Source of the DNA: VRUE01 sp963729995
Lineage (GTDB): Bacteria > Actinomycetota > Thermoleophilia > Solirubrobacterales > 70-9
Assembly: GCA_963729995.1 (NCBI GenBank)
Contig: CAVSPF010000003.1
Coordinates: 682,001 to 746,000 of the forward strand
Direction: 5' to 3'
Length of the DNA: 64,000 bases
In this document: one piece after another, positions 50,915 through 58,585 of the stretch
How the letters are laid out: the number at the start of each line of letters is the position of its first letter
How positions within the stretch are numbered: position 1 is the stretch's first letter
The notes under the pieces: model-generated
What the model was told of the DNA's origin: nothing
Seen by the model: only the letters and a program-made list of their open reading frames with translations
Database searches by the model: none
Made by a program: the position numbers and the translations under genes

Positions 50915-52351
50915 ATGGCGCAGCGCCACATGGACAGGTTGACATCGTTCGACACGTCGTTCCTGTCCAACGAGAAGCGCAATGGGCATATGGCGATCGG
51001 CGCTGTGATGACCTGCGAGGGCTCGGCGCCCAGCTACGAGGACTTCGTCACCCACATCCGCAGTCGCCTGCATCTGCTGCCCCGCTTTCGCCAGCGCCTC
51101 GTCTTTCCGCCGCTGCAGCTCGGCAGGCCCTTCTGGGTTGACTTCCCCGAGTTCGACATCTCCGCCCATGTGCGCCACGTGACCCTGCCCGCGCCGGGGA
51201 CCGAGGAGCAGTTCCACGAGCTGATCGGGGCCTGCCTCTCGCCGCCGCTCGATCGCTCCAAGCCGCTCTGGGAGCTGTGGCTCGTCGAGGGGTTCGAGGA
51301 CGACCGCTTCGGAATCGTCTACAAGACCCATCATGCGCTGGCCGACGGGGTCTCCGCCGTCGACATCGGCGTCCTGCTGTTCGATGTCGAGCCCAAATTC
51401 GAGCCGGTCCGCGAAGAGGCGCCCTGGAACCCGCGGACTCCGCCATCGCGGGCGGGCCTGGTGGGCCGGGCGTTCACCGGTCTTGCGGCCACGATCGCTC
51501 GTATGGCGCGCTGGGTGGGAAACGCGATCCGCCACCCACGGCGGGCGAGGAAGCGGGCCGCCGACGGCTTGGTGGGGCTCTGGGAGGTGACCTGGGCGCT
51601 GACCAAGCCGGCGCCGAAGGTTCCCTTCAACGTCGAGATCGGCCCCCACCGCTGCTTCTGCTGGACGCGCTCCAGCCTCGACGACTTCAGACGGATCAAG
51701 AACGCGCTTGGCGGGACGGTCAACGACGTTTCGCTGGCGGTCACCGCGGGGGCGCTGCGGCGCTGGCTCCACAGCCGCGACGTCAGGACCGACGGTCTCG
51801 AGTTGCGGGCCCTGGTCCCGGTCTCGGTTCGAGCCGAGGACGAGCACGGAGAGCTGGGCAACCGGTTGACGGCGATGCGCGGGCCGCTGCCCGTCGACGT
51901 GGCCGACCCGGTCGAGCGGTTGCACGCGGTCGCCGCGGGAATGGACGCCCTCAAGGCCTCCAGGCAGCCGCTCGGGGCGGAAGCGATCTGGGGGCTCAAC
52001 GACTGGTTCCGCAACTTCGCGCCGCCGGTCCTGCTTGCCCCGACCGCCGCGATCAATTTCTCCACCCGTCTCTTCAACCTCCTGGTGACCAACTTCCCCG
52101 GTCCCCAGATTCCGTTCTACGTGCTGGGGCGCGAGTTGCGCGGCGTCTACCCGGTCGGCTTCCTGGCCAGGCGTCATGCGCTGGCGGTGGCGATCATCAG
52201 CTACAACGGCTCGATCAACTTCGGGCTGCTTGCCGACCGTGAAGCGATCGACGACCTGGAGTCGATCGCCGACTACATCGACGACTCCGTCCGCGAGCTG
52301 CTCGCCGTCGTCGAGGGGAGCGCCTCGGAGGAGACGGCGCGGGTCGCGTAG
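50915..52351 (+). CDS. WS/DGAT-family O-acyltransferase
   Basis: Wax ester synthase/diacylglycerol acyltransferase family, making storage neutral lipids from acyl-CoA. The 478 residues contain the active-site HHALADG in YKTHHALADGVSAVDIG, the N-terminal DRLTSFDTSFL and the C-terminal NFPGPQIPFYVLG. A GAGGAGG site precedes the ATG. It lies between smc and ftsY with no evident functional link to either. A short hairpin at 50844-50861 lies upstream. Confidence 0.9.
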   Translation: MAQRHMDRLTSFDTSFLSNEKRNGHMAIGAVMTCEGSAPSYEDFVTHIRSRLHLLPRFRQRLVFPPLQLGRPFWVDFPEFDISAHVRHVTLPAPGTEEQFHELIGACLSPPLDRSKPLWELWLVEGFEDDRFGIVYKTHHALADGVSAVDIGVLLFDVEPKFEPVREEAPWNPRTPPSRAGLVGRAFTGLAATIARMARWVGNAIRHPRRARKRAADGLVGLWEVTWALTKPAPKVPFNVEIGPHRCFCWTRSSLDDFRRIKNALGGTVNDVSLAVTAGALRRWLHSRDVRTDGLELRALVPVSVRAEDEHGELGNRLTAMRGPLPVDVADPVERLHAVAAGMDALKASRQPLGAEAIWGLNDWFRNFAPPVLLAPTAAINFSTRLFNLLVTNFPGPQIPFYVLGRELRGVYPVGFLARRHALAVAIISYNGSINFGLLADREAIDDLESIADYIDDSVRELLAVVEGSASEETARVA

Positions 52352-52371
52352 CCCCACCGCCTGGCGCCGGG

Positions 52372-52377
52372 TAGCCT
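52372..52377 (+). promoter_or_regulatory. -10 box for ftsY
   Basis: TAGCCT lies 10 nt before the ATG at 52388. Confidence 0.45.
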
Positions 52378-52387
52378 GCCCGCGACC

Positions 52388-53386
52388 ATGGCGACCGGGT
52401 GGCAGGAGATCTTCGACCTTGGAGCGCGCCAGCCCACCCAGCCTGTGCGGGAGGCGGCCGCAGCGGCGCAGCGGCGCGGCGCCCTTCGGCGCCTGCGAGA
52501 CAGCCTTTCGGCGAGTCGCCGGGCGCTTGTCGAGGAGATCTCAGCCAGCCTTTTCGATCGAATCGATGACGAAACCTGGGAACGGCTCGAGGAGGCGCTG
52601 ATCCTCGCCGACGCCGGCGTTCCGACCACCGCGGCGGTGGTCGAGCGGCTGGAGAGCGAGGTTGAGGCGGGCACGGTCCCCGCCGACGGCGAGGCGATGC
52701 GCGAGCGGCTCGTCGAGATCCTCGCCGAGGTTGCGTCGACCGGCCGCGCGCCGATCGACCTCAGCGGCGAGCCCGCGGTGCTGCTGATGGTCGGTGTCAA
52801 CGGCACCGGCAAGACGACGACGATCGGCAAGATCGCCTGGCATCTCTCGAAGGAGTTCGGCCTCTCGGTGGTGCTTGCAGCGGCCGACACCTACCGCGCC
52901 GCCGCAGGAGAGCAGCTCGCCGAGTGGGCGGATCGGGCCGGTGCGGAACTGGTTCGCTCGGCGCCGGGCGCGGATCCTGGGGCGGTCGCCTTCGACGCCA
53001 TCGCGGCCGCTCGCGCTCGCGGCGCCGACATCGTGATCGTCGACACGGCGGGTCGTCTGCATACGCAGGGCAACCTGATGGATGAGTTGGCAAAGGTGAG
53101 GCGTGTGATCGCCAAGCAGCTGCCTGGGGCCCCTCACGAGACGCTGATCTCGATCGACGCGACCACGGGCCAGAACGGGCTGCGGCAGGCGAAGGTCTTC
53201 TCCGAGGCGGTCGCTCTGGATGGCGTCGTCCTCACCAAGCTGGACGGAACCGCCAAGGGTGGGATCGTGCTGGCGATCGCCAGCGAGGTGGGCATACCGG
53301 TGAAGCTGATAGGCACCGGCGAGTCGCTGGAGGACCTGAGCCCGTTCGACCCCGAGGACTTCGCCCGCGCCCTCCTAACCGACTGA
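52388..53386 (+). CDS. ftsY: Signal recognition particle receptor FtsY
   Basis: GTPase that docks the SRP at the membrane. The 332 residues have a short N domain, G1 motif GVNGTGKTTTIGK, VVLAAADTYRAAAGEQL, IVDTAGRLHT, TKLDGTAKGG and the closing GTGESLEDLSPFDPEDF. The acidic A domain is missing, as in many actinobacteria. Followed by a perfect palindrome and ffh. Confidence 0.96.
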   Translation: MATGWQEIFDLGARQPTQPVREAAAAAQRRGALRRLRDSLSASRRALVEEISASLFDRIDDETWERLEEALILADAGVPTTAAVVERLESEVEAGTVPADGEAMRERLVEILAEVASTGRAPIDLSGEPAVLLMVGVNGTGKTTTIGKIAWHLSKEFGLSVVLAAADTYRAAAGEQLAEWADRAGAELVRSAPGADPGAVAFDAIAAARARGADIVIVDTAGRLHTQGNLMDELAKVRRVIAKQLPGAPHETLISIDATTGQNGLRQAKVFSEAVALDGVVLTKLDGTAKGGIVLAIASEVGIPVKLIGTGESLEDLSPFDPEDFARALLTD

Positions 53387-53394
53387 CGGCGGCC

Positions 53395-53437
53395 GAGTTC
53401 GCGTTTTGTCTCGCTGAGCGAGACAAAACGCGAACTC
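53395..53437. repeat. Perfect 43-bp palindrome between ftsY and ffh
   Basis: Arms 53395-53415 and 53417-53437 are complementary over 21 bases around a single central base. It includes TTTTGTCTCGC, which loosely recalls one strand of core family 1, but the ATA core is absent. It could serve as a terminator for ftsY. Confidence 0.88.
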
Positions 53438-53456
53438 ACCGCCCCACCGACTGCCC

Positions 53457-53462
53457 TAATCT
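53457..53462 (+). promoter_or_regulatory. -10 box for ffh
   Basis: TAATCT lies 9 nt before the GTG at 53472. Confidence 0.45.
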
Positions 53463-53471
53463 GCGCGCACG

Positions 53472-54836
53472 GTGTTCGACCAGCTTTCAAACCGCCTCCA
53501 GGCGACGCTTTCCGAGGTTCGCTCGCGCGGCAAGCTGAGCGAGGCCGATGTCGACAGCGCGATGCGGGAGATCCGCCTCGCGCTGCTCGAGGCCGACGTC
53601 AACTTCAAGGTCGTCAAAGGCTTCACCGTGGCGTTGAAGGAGCGGTGCCTGGGCGCCGAGGTGCTGGAGAGCCTCGATCCGGGCCAGCAGGTCGTCAAGA
53701 TCGTCAACGCGGAGCTGACCTCGCTGATGGGGGGAACGGCGCGGGACCTGGCGTTCGCCTCCACCGGTCCCACCGTGATCCTGATGGCCGGCCTGCAGGG
53801 CTCCGGCAAGACGACGGCCTGCGCGAAGTTGGCCCGATACCTCGGCGAATCGGGCAAGGACGTCGCCCTGGCCGCATGTGACGTCTATCGGCCGGCCGCA
53901 GTCGATCAGCTCGTCACCGTCGGCGGGCGTGCGAACGCGCACGTGTACGAGCAGGGGACCGATCTCGACCCGGTCGAGATCGCCGCCTGGGCGCTCGACC
54001 GCGCCCGCGAAGAGGAACGCGACGCGCTGATCGTCGACACCGCCGGTCGCCTCCACGTCGACGAGGGGCTGATGGCCGAGCTGGCGCGTATCCGCAAGCG
54101 GACCAAGCCTCACGACGTACTGCTGGTCGTCGACGCGATGACCGGCCAGGACGCGGTCGGCGTCGCCGAGGCCTTCGCCGACGTGGCCGAGTTCGACGGC
54201 GTCGTGATGACCAAGCTCGACGGTGACGCTCGCGGCGGCGCAGCTCTCTCGGTCAAGGCGGTGACCGGTAAGCCGATCCTCTTCGTCTCGACGGGGGAGA
54301 AGCTGGACGCCTTCGAGCGCTTCCACCCCGACCGGATGGCTTCGCGGATCCTCGGCATGGGTGACGTGCTGAGCTTGATCGAAAGGGCCGAGCAGCAGGT
54401 TGACGAGCGACAGGCGCTGGACCTCCAGAAGAAGCTCGAGCGCGACCAGTTCACGCTCGAGGACTTCCTCCAGCAGATGCGGCAGGTGCGGAAGATGGGG
54501 CCGCTCAGCGGCCTGATCGGGATGCTGCCGGGGATGGGGGCGCTCAAACAGCTGAAGGGAGCGGAGGTCAACGAGTCCGAGCTGGACAGGATCGAGGCGA
54601 TCATCCTTTCCATGACCCCGGGGGAGCGCGCCAATCCCGCGACGATCAAGGGCTCGCGTCGCAAGCGGATCGCGACGGGCTCCGGAACGAAGGTTCAGCA
54701 CGTCAACCAGCTCGTCAAGCAGTTCGACCAGATGCGCGCGCTGATGCGCCAGATGGCCTCCGGCAAGATGCCGGATCCGCAGCAGCTCGCCCAGATGAGC
54801 GGCGGAGCACCGCGCCCGAAGGTCCGTAGGCGCTAA
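53472..54836 (+). CDS. ffh: Signal recognition particle protein Ffh
   Basis: SRP54 homologue binding signal peptides and 4.5S RNA. The 454 residues have the N domain starting VFDQLSNRLQATLSEV, G1 motif GLQGSGKTT, DTAGRLHVDEG, TKLDGDARGGAAL and a methionine-rich M domain (GLIGMLPGMGALK, MTPGERANP, MRQMASGKM). GTG start with a -10 box 9 nt above. No SRP RNA gene was recognised nearby. Confidence 0.96.
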   Translation: MFDQLSNRLQATLSEVRSRGKLSEADVDSAMREIRLALLEADVNFKVVKGFTVALKERCLGAEVLESLDPGQQVVKIVNAELTSLMGGTARDLAFASTGPTVILMAGLQGSGKTTACAKLARYLGESGKDVALAACDVYRPAAVDQLVTVGGRANAHVYEQGTDLDPVEIAAWALDRAREEERDALIVDTAGRLHVDEGLMAELARIRKRTKPHDVLLVVDAMTGQDAVGVAEAFADVAEFDGVVMTKLDGDARGGAALSVKAVTGKPILFVSTGEKLDAFERFHPDRMASRILGMGDVLSLIERAEQQVDERQALDLQKKLERDQFTLEDFLQQMRQVRKMGPLSGLIGMLPGMGALKQLKGAEVNESELDRIEAIILSMTPGERANPATIKGSRRKRIATGSGTKVQHVNQLVKQFDQMRALMRQMASGKMPDPQQLAQMSGGAPRPKVRRR

Positions 54837-54839
54837 CCT
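54834..54839 (+). promoter_or_regulatory. -10 box for rpsP
   Basis: TAACCT overlaps the ffh stop and lies 11 nt before the rpsP ATG. Confidence 0.45.
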
Positions 54840-54850
54840 GCCGCAGTTCA

Positions 54851-55105
54851 ATGGCTGTGCGGATCAGACTCAGAAGGGTGGGTTCGAGAAAGAACCCGGT
54901 GTGGCGCATCGTCGTCGCCGACAAGCGTTCGCCGCGCGACGGGCGGACGATCGAGACGATCGGCCGTTACAACCCGCAAACCGAGCCCTCGACGATCGAG
55001 CTCGACGAGGGGCGCGCTCGCCACTGGCTCGAGCACGGCGCCCAGCCGTCGGAGACCGTCGCCACCCTGCTGCACACCAAGGGCATCGCCGCCTCCGGAA
55101 GCTGA
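54851..55105 (+). CDS. rpsP: Ribosomal protein bS16
   Basis: Small-subunit protein of 84 residues, starting MAVRIRLRRVGSRKNPVWRI and containing VVADKRSPRDGRTIETIGRY. Heads rpsP-khpA-trmD-rplS. Confidence 0.97.
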   Translation: MAVRIRLRRVGSRKNPVWRIVVADKRSPRDGRTIETIGRYNPQTEPSTIELDEGRARHWLEHGAQPSETVATLLHTKGIAASGS

Positions 55106-55110
55106 GGGAG

Positions 55111-55341
55111 ATGACCGAGCTGCTGGAGTTCCTCGTCAGGGCGCTTGTCGAGGACCCGGAGGCGGTGGTGGTGGAGGAGCTCGAAGAGGATGGCAATCTC
55201 GTCTACGAGATCACCGTCGGCGACGACGATCTTGGGCGCGTGATCGGCAAGGGCGGCCGGGTGGCCAACGCGATCCGCACGATCGCCAAGGCGGCCGCCG
55301 TGCGCCTCGACCGCCGCGTGATCGTCGACATCCTTGACTGA
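55111..55341 (+). CDS. khpA: KH-domain RNA-binding protein KhpA
   Basis: A 76-residue single KH domain protein with the GxxG loop in LGRVIGKGGRVANAIR. KhpA works with KhpB/EloR in RNA binding and cell elongation in other bacteria, and typically follows rpsP. GGGAG precedes the ATG. Confidence 0.93.
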   Translation: MTELLEFLVRALVEDPEAVVVEELEEDGNLVYEITVGDDDLGRVIGKGGRVANAIRTIAKAAAVRLDRRVIVDILD

Positions 55342-55385
55342 GCACGGTGTCGAGATGCGGGTTGGGGACCCCGCTTAGGCAGCTT

Positions 55386-56063
55386 ATGAGGCTGGACATA
55401 TTCACCCTGTTTCCGGGGGCGTTTGACTGGTTCCAGTCGCAGCGTTCGGTCCAGAACGCGTTGAGCAAGGGCAATGAGCTGCGGTTGTTCAACTATCGCG
55501 ACACGACGCCGCTCAACGCCGGCCAGGTGGACGACGCTCCCTACGGGGGCGGGGCGGGGATGGTCCTGCGCGTGGACGTGGTGGATGCCGCGCTGCAGGC
55601 TGCCTACGGAGATGTGGGAAGGCCGCGGGTGGTTCTGCTCTCCCCGACCGGCAGGCTGCTCGACGACGAGCTGGCCGACGAGCTGACGGCGGAGCCGCAG
55701 CTCACCCTGCTCTGCGGGCGGTATGAGGGATTCGACGAGCGCGTGCACGAGCATCTCGCCGACGACGAGGTTTCGATCGGCCGTTACGTGCTGGCCGGTG
55801 GAGAGCTGCCGGCGATGGTGCTGGCCGATGTTGTGATGCGAAAGCTGCCGGGGGCGCTGGGGCACGAGCGGAGTGCGGTCGAGGAGTCGTTCAGCCGTGT
55901 GCTGGAGGGGGCTCCCGAGTACCCCCACTACACCCGACCGGCGTCCTACCGGGGCTGGAAGGTGCCCGACGTCCTGTTCTCTGGCGACCATGAGCGAGTC
56001 CGCCGTTGGCGGGCCGAGCAGAGCCAGGAACGAGCCGCACAGCTCGAACGTGGCCCGGAGTAG
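55386..56063 (+). CDS. trmD: tRNA (guanine37-N1)-methyltransferase
   Basis: SPOUT-class knot methyltransferase acting on tRNA G37. The 225 residues start MRLDIFTLFPGAFDWF and include DAPYGGGAGMVLRVD, LCGRYEGFDERV and the knot segment SIGRYVLAGGELPAM. The usual upstream neighbour rimM is absent; only 44 bp separate khpA and trmD. Confidence 0.96.
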   Translation: MRLDIFTLFPGAFDWFQSQRSVQNALSKGNELRLFNYRDTTPLNAGQVDDAPYGGGAGMVLRVDVVDAALQAAYGDVGRPRVVLLSPTGRLLDDELADELTAEPQLTLLCGRYEGFDERVHEHLADDEVSIGRYVLAGGELPAMVLADVVMRKLPGALGHERSAVEESFSRVLEGAPEYPHYTRPASYRGWKVPDVLFSGDHERVRRWRAEQSQERAAQLERGPE

Positions 56064-56064
56064 C

Positions 56065-56070
56065 TACCAT
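56065..56070 (+). promoter_or_regulatory. -10 box for rplS
   Basis: TACCAT just after the trmD stop. Transcription would begin near 56077, leaving a leader of about 44 nt that contains a T-tract; the 5' arm of the adjacent hairpin lies between box and start point. Confidence 0.45.
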
Positions 56071-56071
56071 T

Positions 56072-56113
56072 CCGCCACCGCGCGGGGCCCGCATTCGGCT
56101 CCGGCGGTTTTTT
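56072..56113 (+). terminator. Terminator-like hairpin with T6 tract ahead of rplS
   Basis: CCGCC (56072-56076) pairs with GGCGG (56103-56107), extended by CCG/CGG inside, and is followed directly by TTTTTT (56108-56113). It is the most intrinsic-terminator-like site I see in the window. It ends 7 nt before the rplS ATG. Confidence 0.55.
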
Positions 56114-56120
56114 CTCGCCA

Positions 56121-56717
56121 ATGAGCAGCATTATCGACAGCATCGAGCGTCGCCAGCAAAGGCAGGGCTTGCCCCGCTTTGCACCGGGCGATCGCGTGCG
56201 CGTTCACTTTCAGGTGATCGAGGGCACTCGCCGCCGCACCCAGGTGTTCGAGGGAATCGTCCTGCGACGGCAGGGCTCCGGCGCACGTGAGACGTTCACG
56301 GTGCGCAAGCAGTCTTTCGGTGTCGGTGTAGAGCGGACGTTCCCGCTGCACTCACCGAAGATCGAGAAGCTCGAGATTGCGGCGCGCGGCGATGTGCGGC
56401 GCGCGAAGCTCTACTACCTGCGGGGGCGGATCGGCAAGGCGGCGCGTGTTGCCGAGCGGCGCTGGGGGATCGACGAGGAGTTGATCTCGACGCCGGTGGC
56501 AGCGGCCGAGCCTGAGGCGGTTGACGCCGAGGGCGTCACGGCCGAGGCGGCGGAGGCCGTCGAAGCGCCTCAGGGCGCGGAGTCCGAGGCGGCGGTGGAG
56601 ACAGGGGCAGAGTCGGACGCGGAGACGCCCAAGGCAGGGGAGACCGAGGAGACCGCCGCGGCGGAGGATGCTGAGAATGAGGCGCCGGATGAGGCGTCCG
56701 GCGAGGCCCCGGCCTGA
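56121..56717 (+). CDS. rplS: Ribosomal protein bL19 with long acidic tail
   Basis: Residues 1-115 are a normal bL19 (PRFAPGDRVRVHFQVIEG, RRQGSGARETFTVRKQSFGV, KLYYLRGRIGKAARV). About 80 further residues form an Ala/Glu/Asp/Thr-rich low-complexity tail with no fold expected. Tails of this kind occur in some actinobacterial ribosomal proteins. Its stop overlaps the presumed lepB start. Confidence 0.94.
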   Translation: MSSIIDSIERRQQRQGLPRFAPGDRVRVHFQVIEGTRRRTQVFEGIVLRRQGSGARETFTVRKQSFGVGVERTFPLHSPKIEKLEIAARGDVRRAKLYYLRGRIGKAARVAERRWGIDEELISTPVAAAEPEAVDAEGVTAEAAEAVEAPQGAESEAAVETGAESDAETPKAGETEETAAAEDAENEAPDEASGEAPA

Positions 56718-57352
56718 AACCGCGGATCCCAAAGCCAACGAGCCGCGCCGGCGGGTTCGTCGAGCTCGTCGTCATCGTCGCGCTTGCGCTCGGTCTGGCG
56801 CTGGCGATCCAGGCCTGGCTGGTCAAGCCGTATCAGATCCCCTCGGGCTCGATGGAACCGACCCTCGACGTGGGACAGCGAGTGCTGGTCAACCGCTTCG
56901 TCTACCACTTCACCGACCCGGCGATCGGCGACATCGTCGTCTTCCACCCCCCGGCCGGCGCGGACAACGGCACCGAATGCGGGGTCACGGTCAACGGCCG
57001 CCAGCCCATCGAAGTCGGCAAGCCCTGTCCCAAGTCGACCGCGGGCGAGTCGAGTCAGAACTTCATCAAGCGGATCGTCGCCGGGCCGGGCGACACGCTC
57101 AGCGTCCGCGACGGGCATCCGGTCGTGAACGGAGTCGAGAAGACCAACGAGCCCTATGCCGCCCCCTGCGGCGGCAGCACTGCCTGCAGCCTGCCGAAGC
57201 AGATCACCATTCCACCCGGCCACTACTTCATGATGGGCGACAACCGTGGGGCGAGCGACGACAGCCGGTTCTGGGGCCCCGTCCCCCGTCAGTGGATCAT
57301 CGGCGAGGCCTTCGCCACCTACTGGCCGCCCGACCGGATCGGGCTCCTCTAG
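56714..57352 (+). CDS. lepB: Signal peptidase I, probable CTG start
   Basis: Membrane serine peptidase removing signal peptides. The 212-residue reading has a single N-terminal helix (about 16-36), the catalytic Ser in PSGSMEPTL, the general-base Lys in FIKRIVAGPGD and the family motif MMGDNRGASDDSRFWG. No ATG, GTG or TTG occurs in frame between the upstream TGA at 56690 and the catalytic SGSM. The only plausible initiator that keeps the membrane helix is CTG at 56714, overlapping the rplS stop. Confidence 0.88.
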   Translation: MKPRIPKPTSRAGGFVELVVIVALALGLALAIQAWLVKPYQIPSGSMEPTLDVGQRVLVNRFVYHFTDPAIGDIVVFHPPAGADNGTECGVTVNGRQPIEVGKPCPKSTAGESSQNFIKRIVAGPGDTLSVRDGHPVVNGVEKTNEPYAAPCGGSTACSLPKQITIPPGHYFMMGDNRGASDDSRFWGPVPRQWIIGEAFATYWPPDRIGLL

Positions 57353-57377
57353 ATCGAGGCCGGCCCACCGGCGCAGG

Positions 57378-58016
57378 CTGGCGCGCACGCGGCGTCTCTT
57401 CGCCTTCGACCGTGGGCTCGGCTGCCGCCTCGTCGCCGGCGCCGACGAGGCGGGCCGCGGCTGCCTCGCCGGGCCGCTGGTCGCCGCCGCCGTACTGATC
57501 GACTACGAGGCGCTTGCGCACGGGGACCGTCGCGCCCTGGCCGGCCTGCACGACTCCAAGCAGATGAGCGCCGAGCAGCGCGAGGAGCTGTACCCGGCCG
57601 TGCTCCGCGCCGCGGCGCGGGTCAGCGTCGTCGCGCGCTGCGTGCGTGGGATCGACGCGCGCGGTCTCCACGTCACCAACCTCGAGGCGCTGGCCAGCGC
57701 CCTGGAGCGACTCGCACCCGGCGACGGCGCGACCTGCCTGGTCGACGGTTTTCCGCTGCGCGACTGCACGGTGTCGCACCGGGCCGTGGTGGAAGGCGAT
57801 GGGACGAGTGCTGCGATCGCCGCCGCCTCGGTTGTCGCCAAGGTCACCCGCGACCGCTACATGCACGGTGCCGCCCATGACCATCCAGGCTGGGGATTCG
57901 AGGAGCACGTCGGCTACTCGACCCCAGAGCACCGCGCAGCGATCGAGCGGATCGGGATCTCGCCGCTCCACCGCCGCTCCTTTCAGTCGGTGGCTTACTC
58001 GCAGCTGGAACTGTGA
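57378..58016 (+). CDS. rnhB: Ribonuclease HII, start uncertain
   Basis: Removes ribonucleotides from DNA. The conserved VAGADEAGRGCLAGPLVAAA holds the first catalytic acids, with GLHDSKQMSAEQRE, VDGFPLRD and IAAASVVAKVTRDRYM following. Between the lepB stop and the conserved core no ATG, GTG or TTG is in frame; CTG 57378 is used here, while a GTG at 57246 inside lepB is the only standard alternative and would add 44 improbable residues. Confidence 0.9.
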   Translation: MARTRRLFAFDRGLGCRLVAGADEAGRGCLAGPLVAAAVLIDYEALAHGDRRALAGLHDSKQMSAEQREELYPAVLRAAARVSVVARCVRGIDARGLHVTNLEALASALERLAPGDGATCLVDGFPLRDCTVSHRAVVEGDGTSAAIAAASVVAKVTRDRYMHGAAHDHPGWGFEEHVGYSTPEHRAAIERIGISPLHRRSFQSVAYSQLEL

Positions 58017-58043
58017 CGCGCGCGCCACGCACACCGCAAGGCG

Positions 58044-58421
58044 TTAGAACGCCCCTTCTATGTGCTCGTACTCGGTGACGCGACCGGCGCGGTCGAAGGT
58101 GATGCCGACCGCGTCGAAGCGGATCTCGCTGTAGGGGCGGGTTTCGCGCCGCTCGGCCATCCAGGCGGTGGCGAGGCGGCGGATGCGCTGCTGCTTGCGC
58201 GCATTGACCGCGAGCACCGGCCGCTCCGGCCCGAAGGCGGCGCCGGCACGGCCGGCCTTGACCTCGACGAAGACCAGCGCCCGCCCGTCGAGCGCGACGA
58301 TGTCCAGCTCGCCGAAGCGGGTGCGCGCGTTGCGCTCGACGATCTCCCAGCTCGCGGCGGTGAGTCGCGCGGCGGCGAGCTCCTCGGCCGTCCTGCCGAG
58401 CCTTTGGCGCGTTTCGGTCAT
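58044..58421 (-). CDS. yraN: YraN/UPF0102 family nuclease-like protein
   Basis: A 125-residue protein with the endonuclease-like fold signature: GRTAEELAAARL, RTRFGELDIVALDG, FVEVKAGRAGAAF and VNARKQQRIRRLA. Function is not established; it commonly sits beside rnhB and comM, as here. ATG 58421 has TAGGCT 7 nt upstream on the minus strand. Confidence 0.92.
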   Translation of the reverse strand: MTETRQRLGRTAEELAAARLTAASWEIVERNARTRFGELDIVALDGRALVFVEVKAGRAGAAFGPERPVLAVNARKQQRIRRLATAWMAERRETRPYSEIRFDAVGITFDRAGRVTEYEHIEGAF

Positions 58422-58428
58422 CGCCGCG

Positions 58429-58434
58429 AGCCTA
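58429..58434 (-). promoter_or_regulatory. -10 box for yraN
   Basis: TAGGCT on the minus strand, 7 nt before the yraN ATG; divergent from comM. Confidence 0.45.
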
Positions 58435-58571
58435 GGACGATGGCGCGCACCTGTGGCGCGCGAGAAGTGGAAAATCTGAAACGGCCGCCGCGACAGGCGG
58501 CTGTGATTCTTCCGGCACGCAGACGGCCCCGATATTTCACATGCTGCGCGCCATAGGCGAAACGCGGCCGC

Positions 58572-58577
58572 CTAGCG
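58572..58577 (+). promoter_or_regulatory. -10 box for comM
   Basis: TAGCGT lies 8 nt before the GTG at 58586. It supports that start over the ATG at 58541. Confidence 0.4.
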
Positions 58578-58585
58578 TCGTCGCA

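Noticed and set aside
56521..57498. 325-residue plus-strand frame over rplS and lepB
   Set aside because: Arg/Pro-rich frame shifted relative to both recognisable genes.
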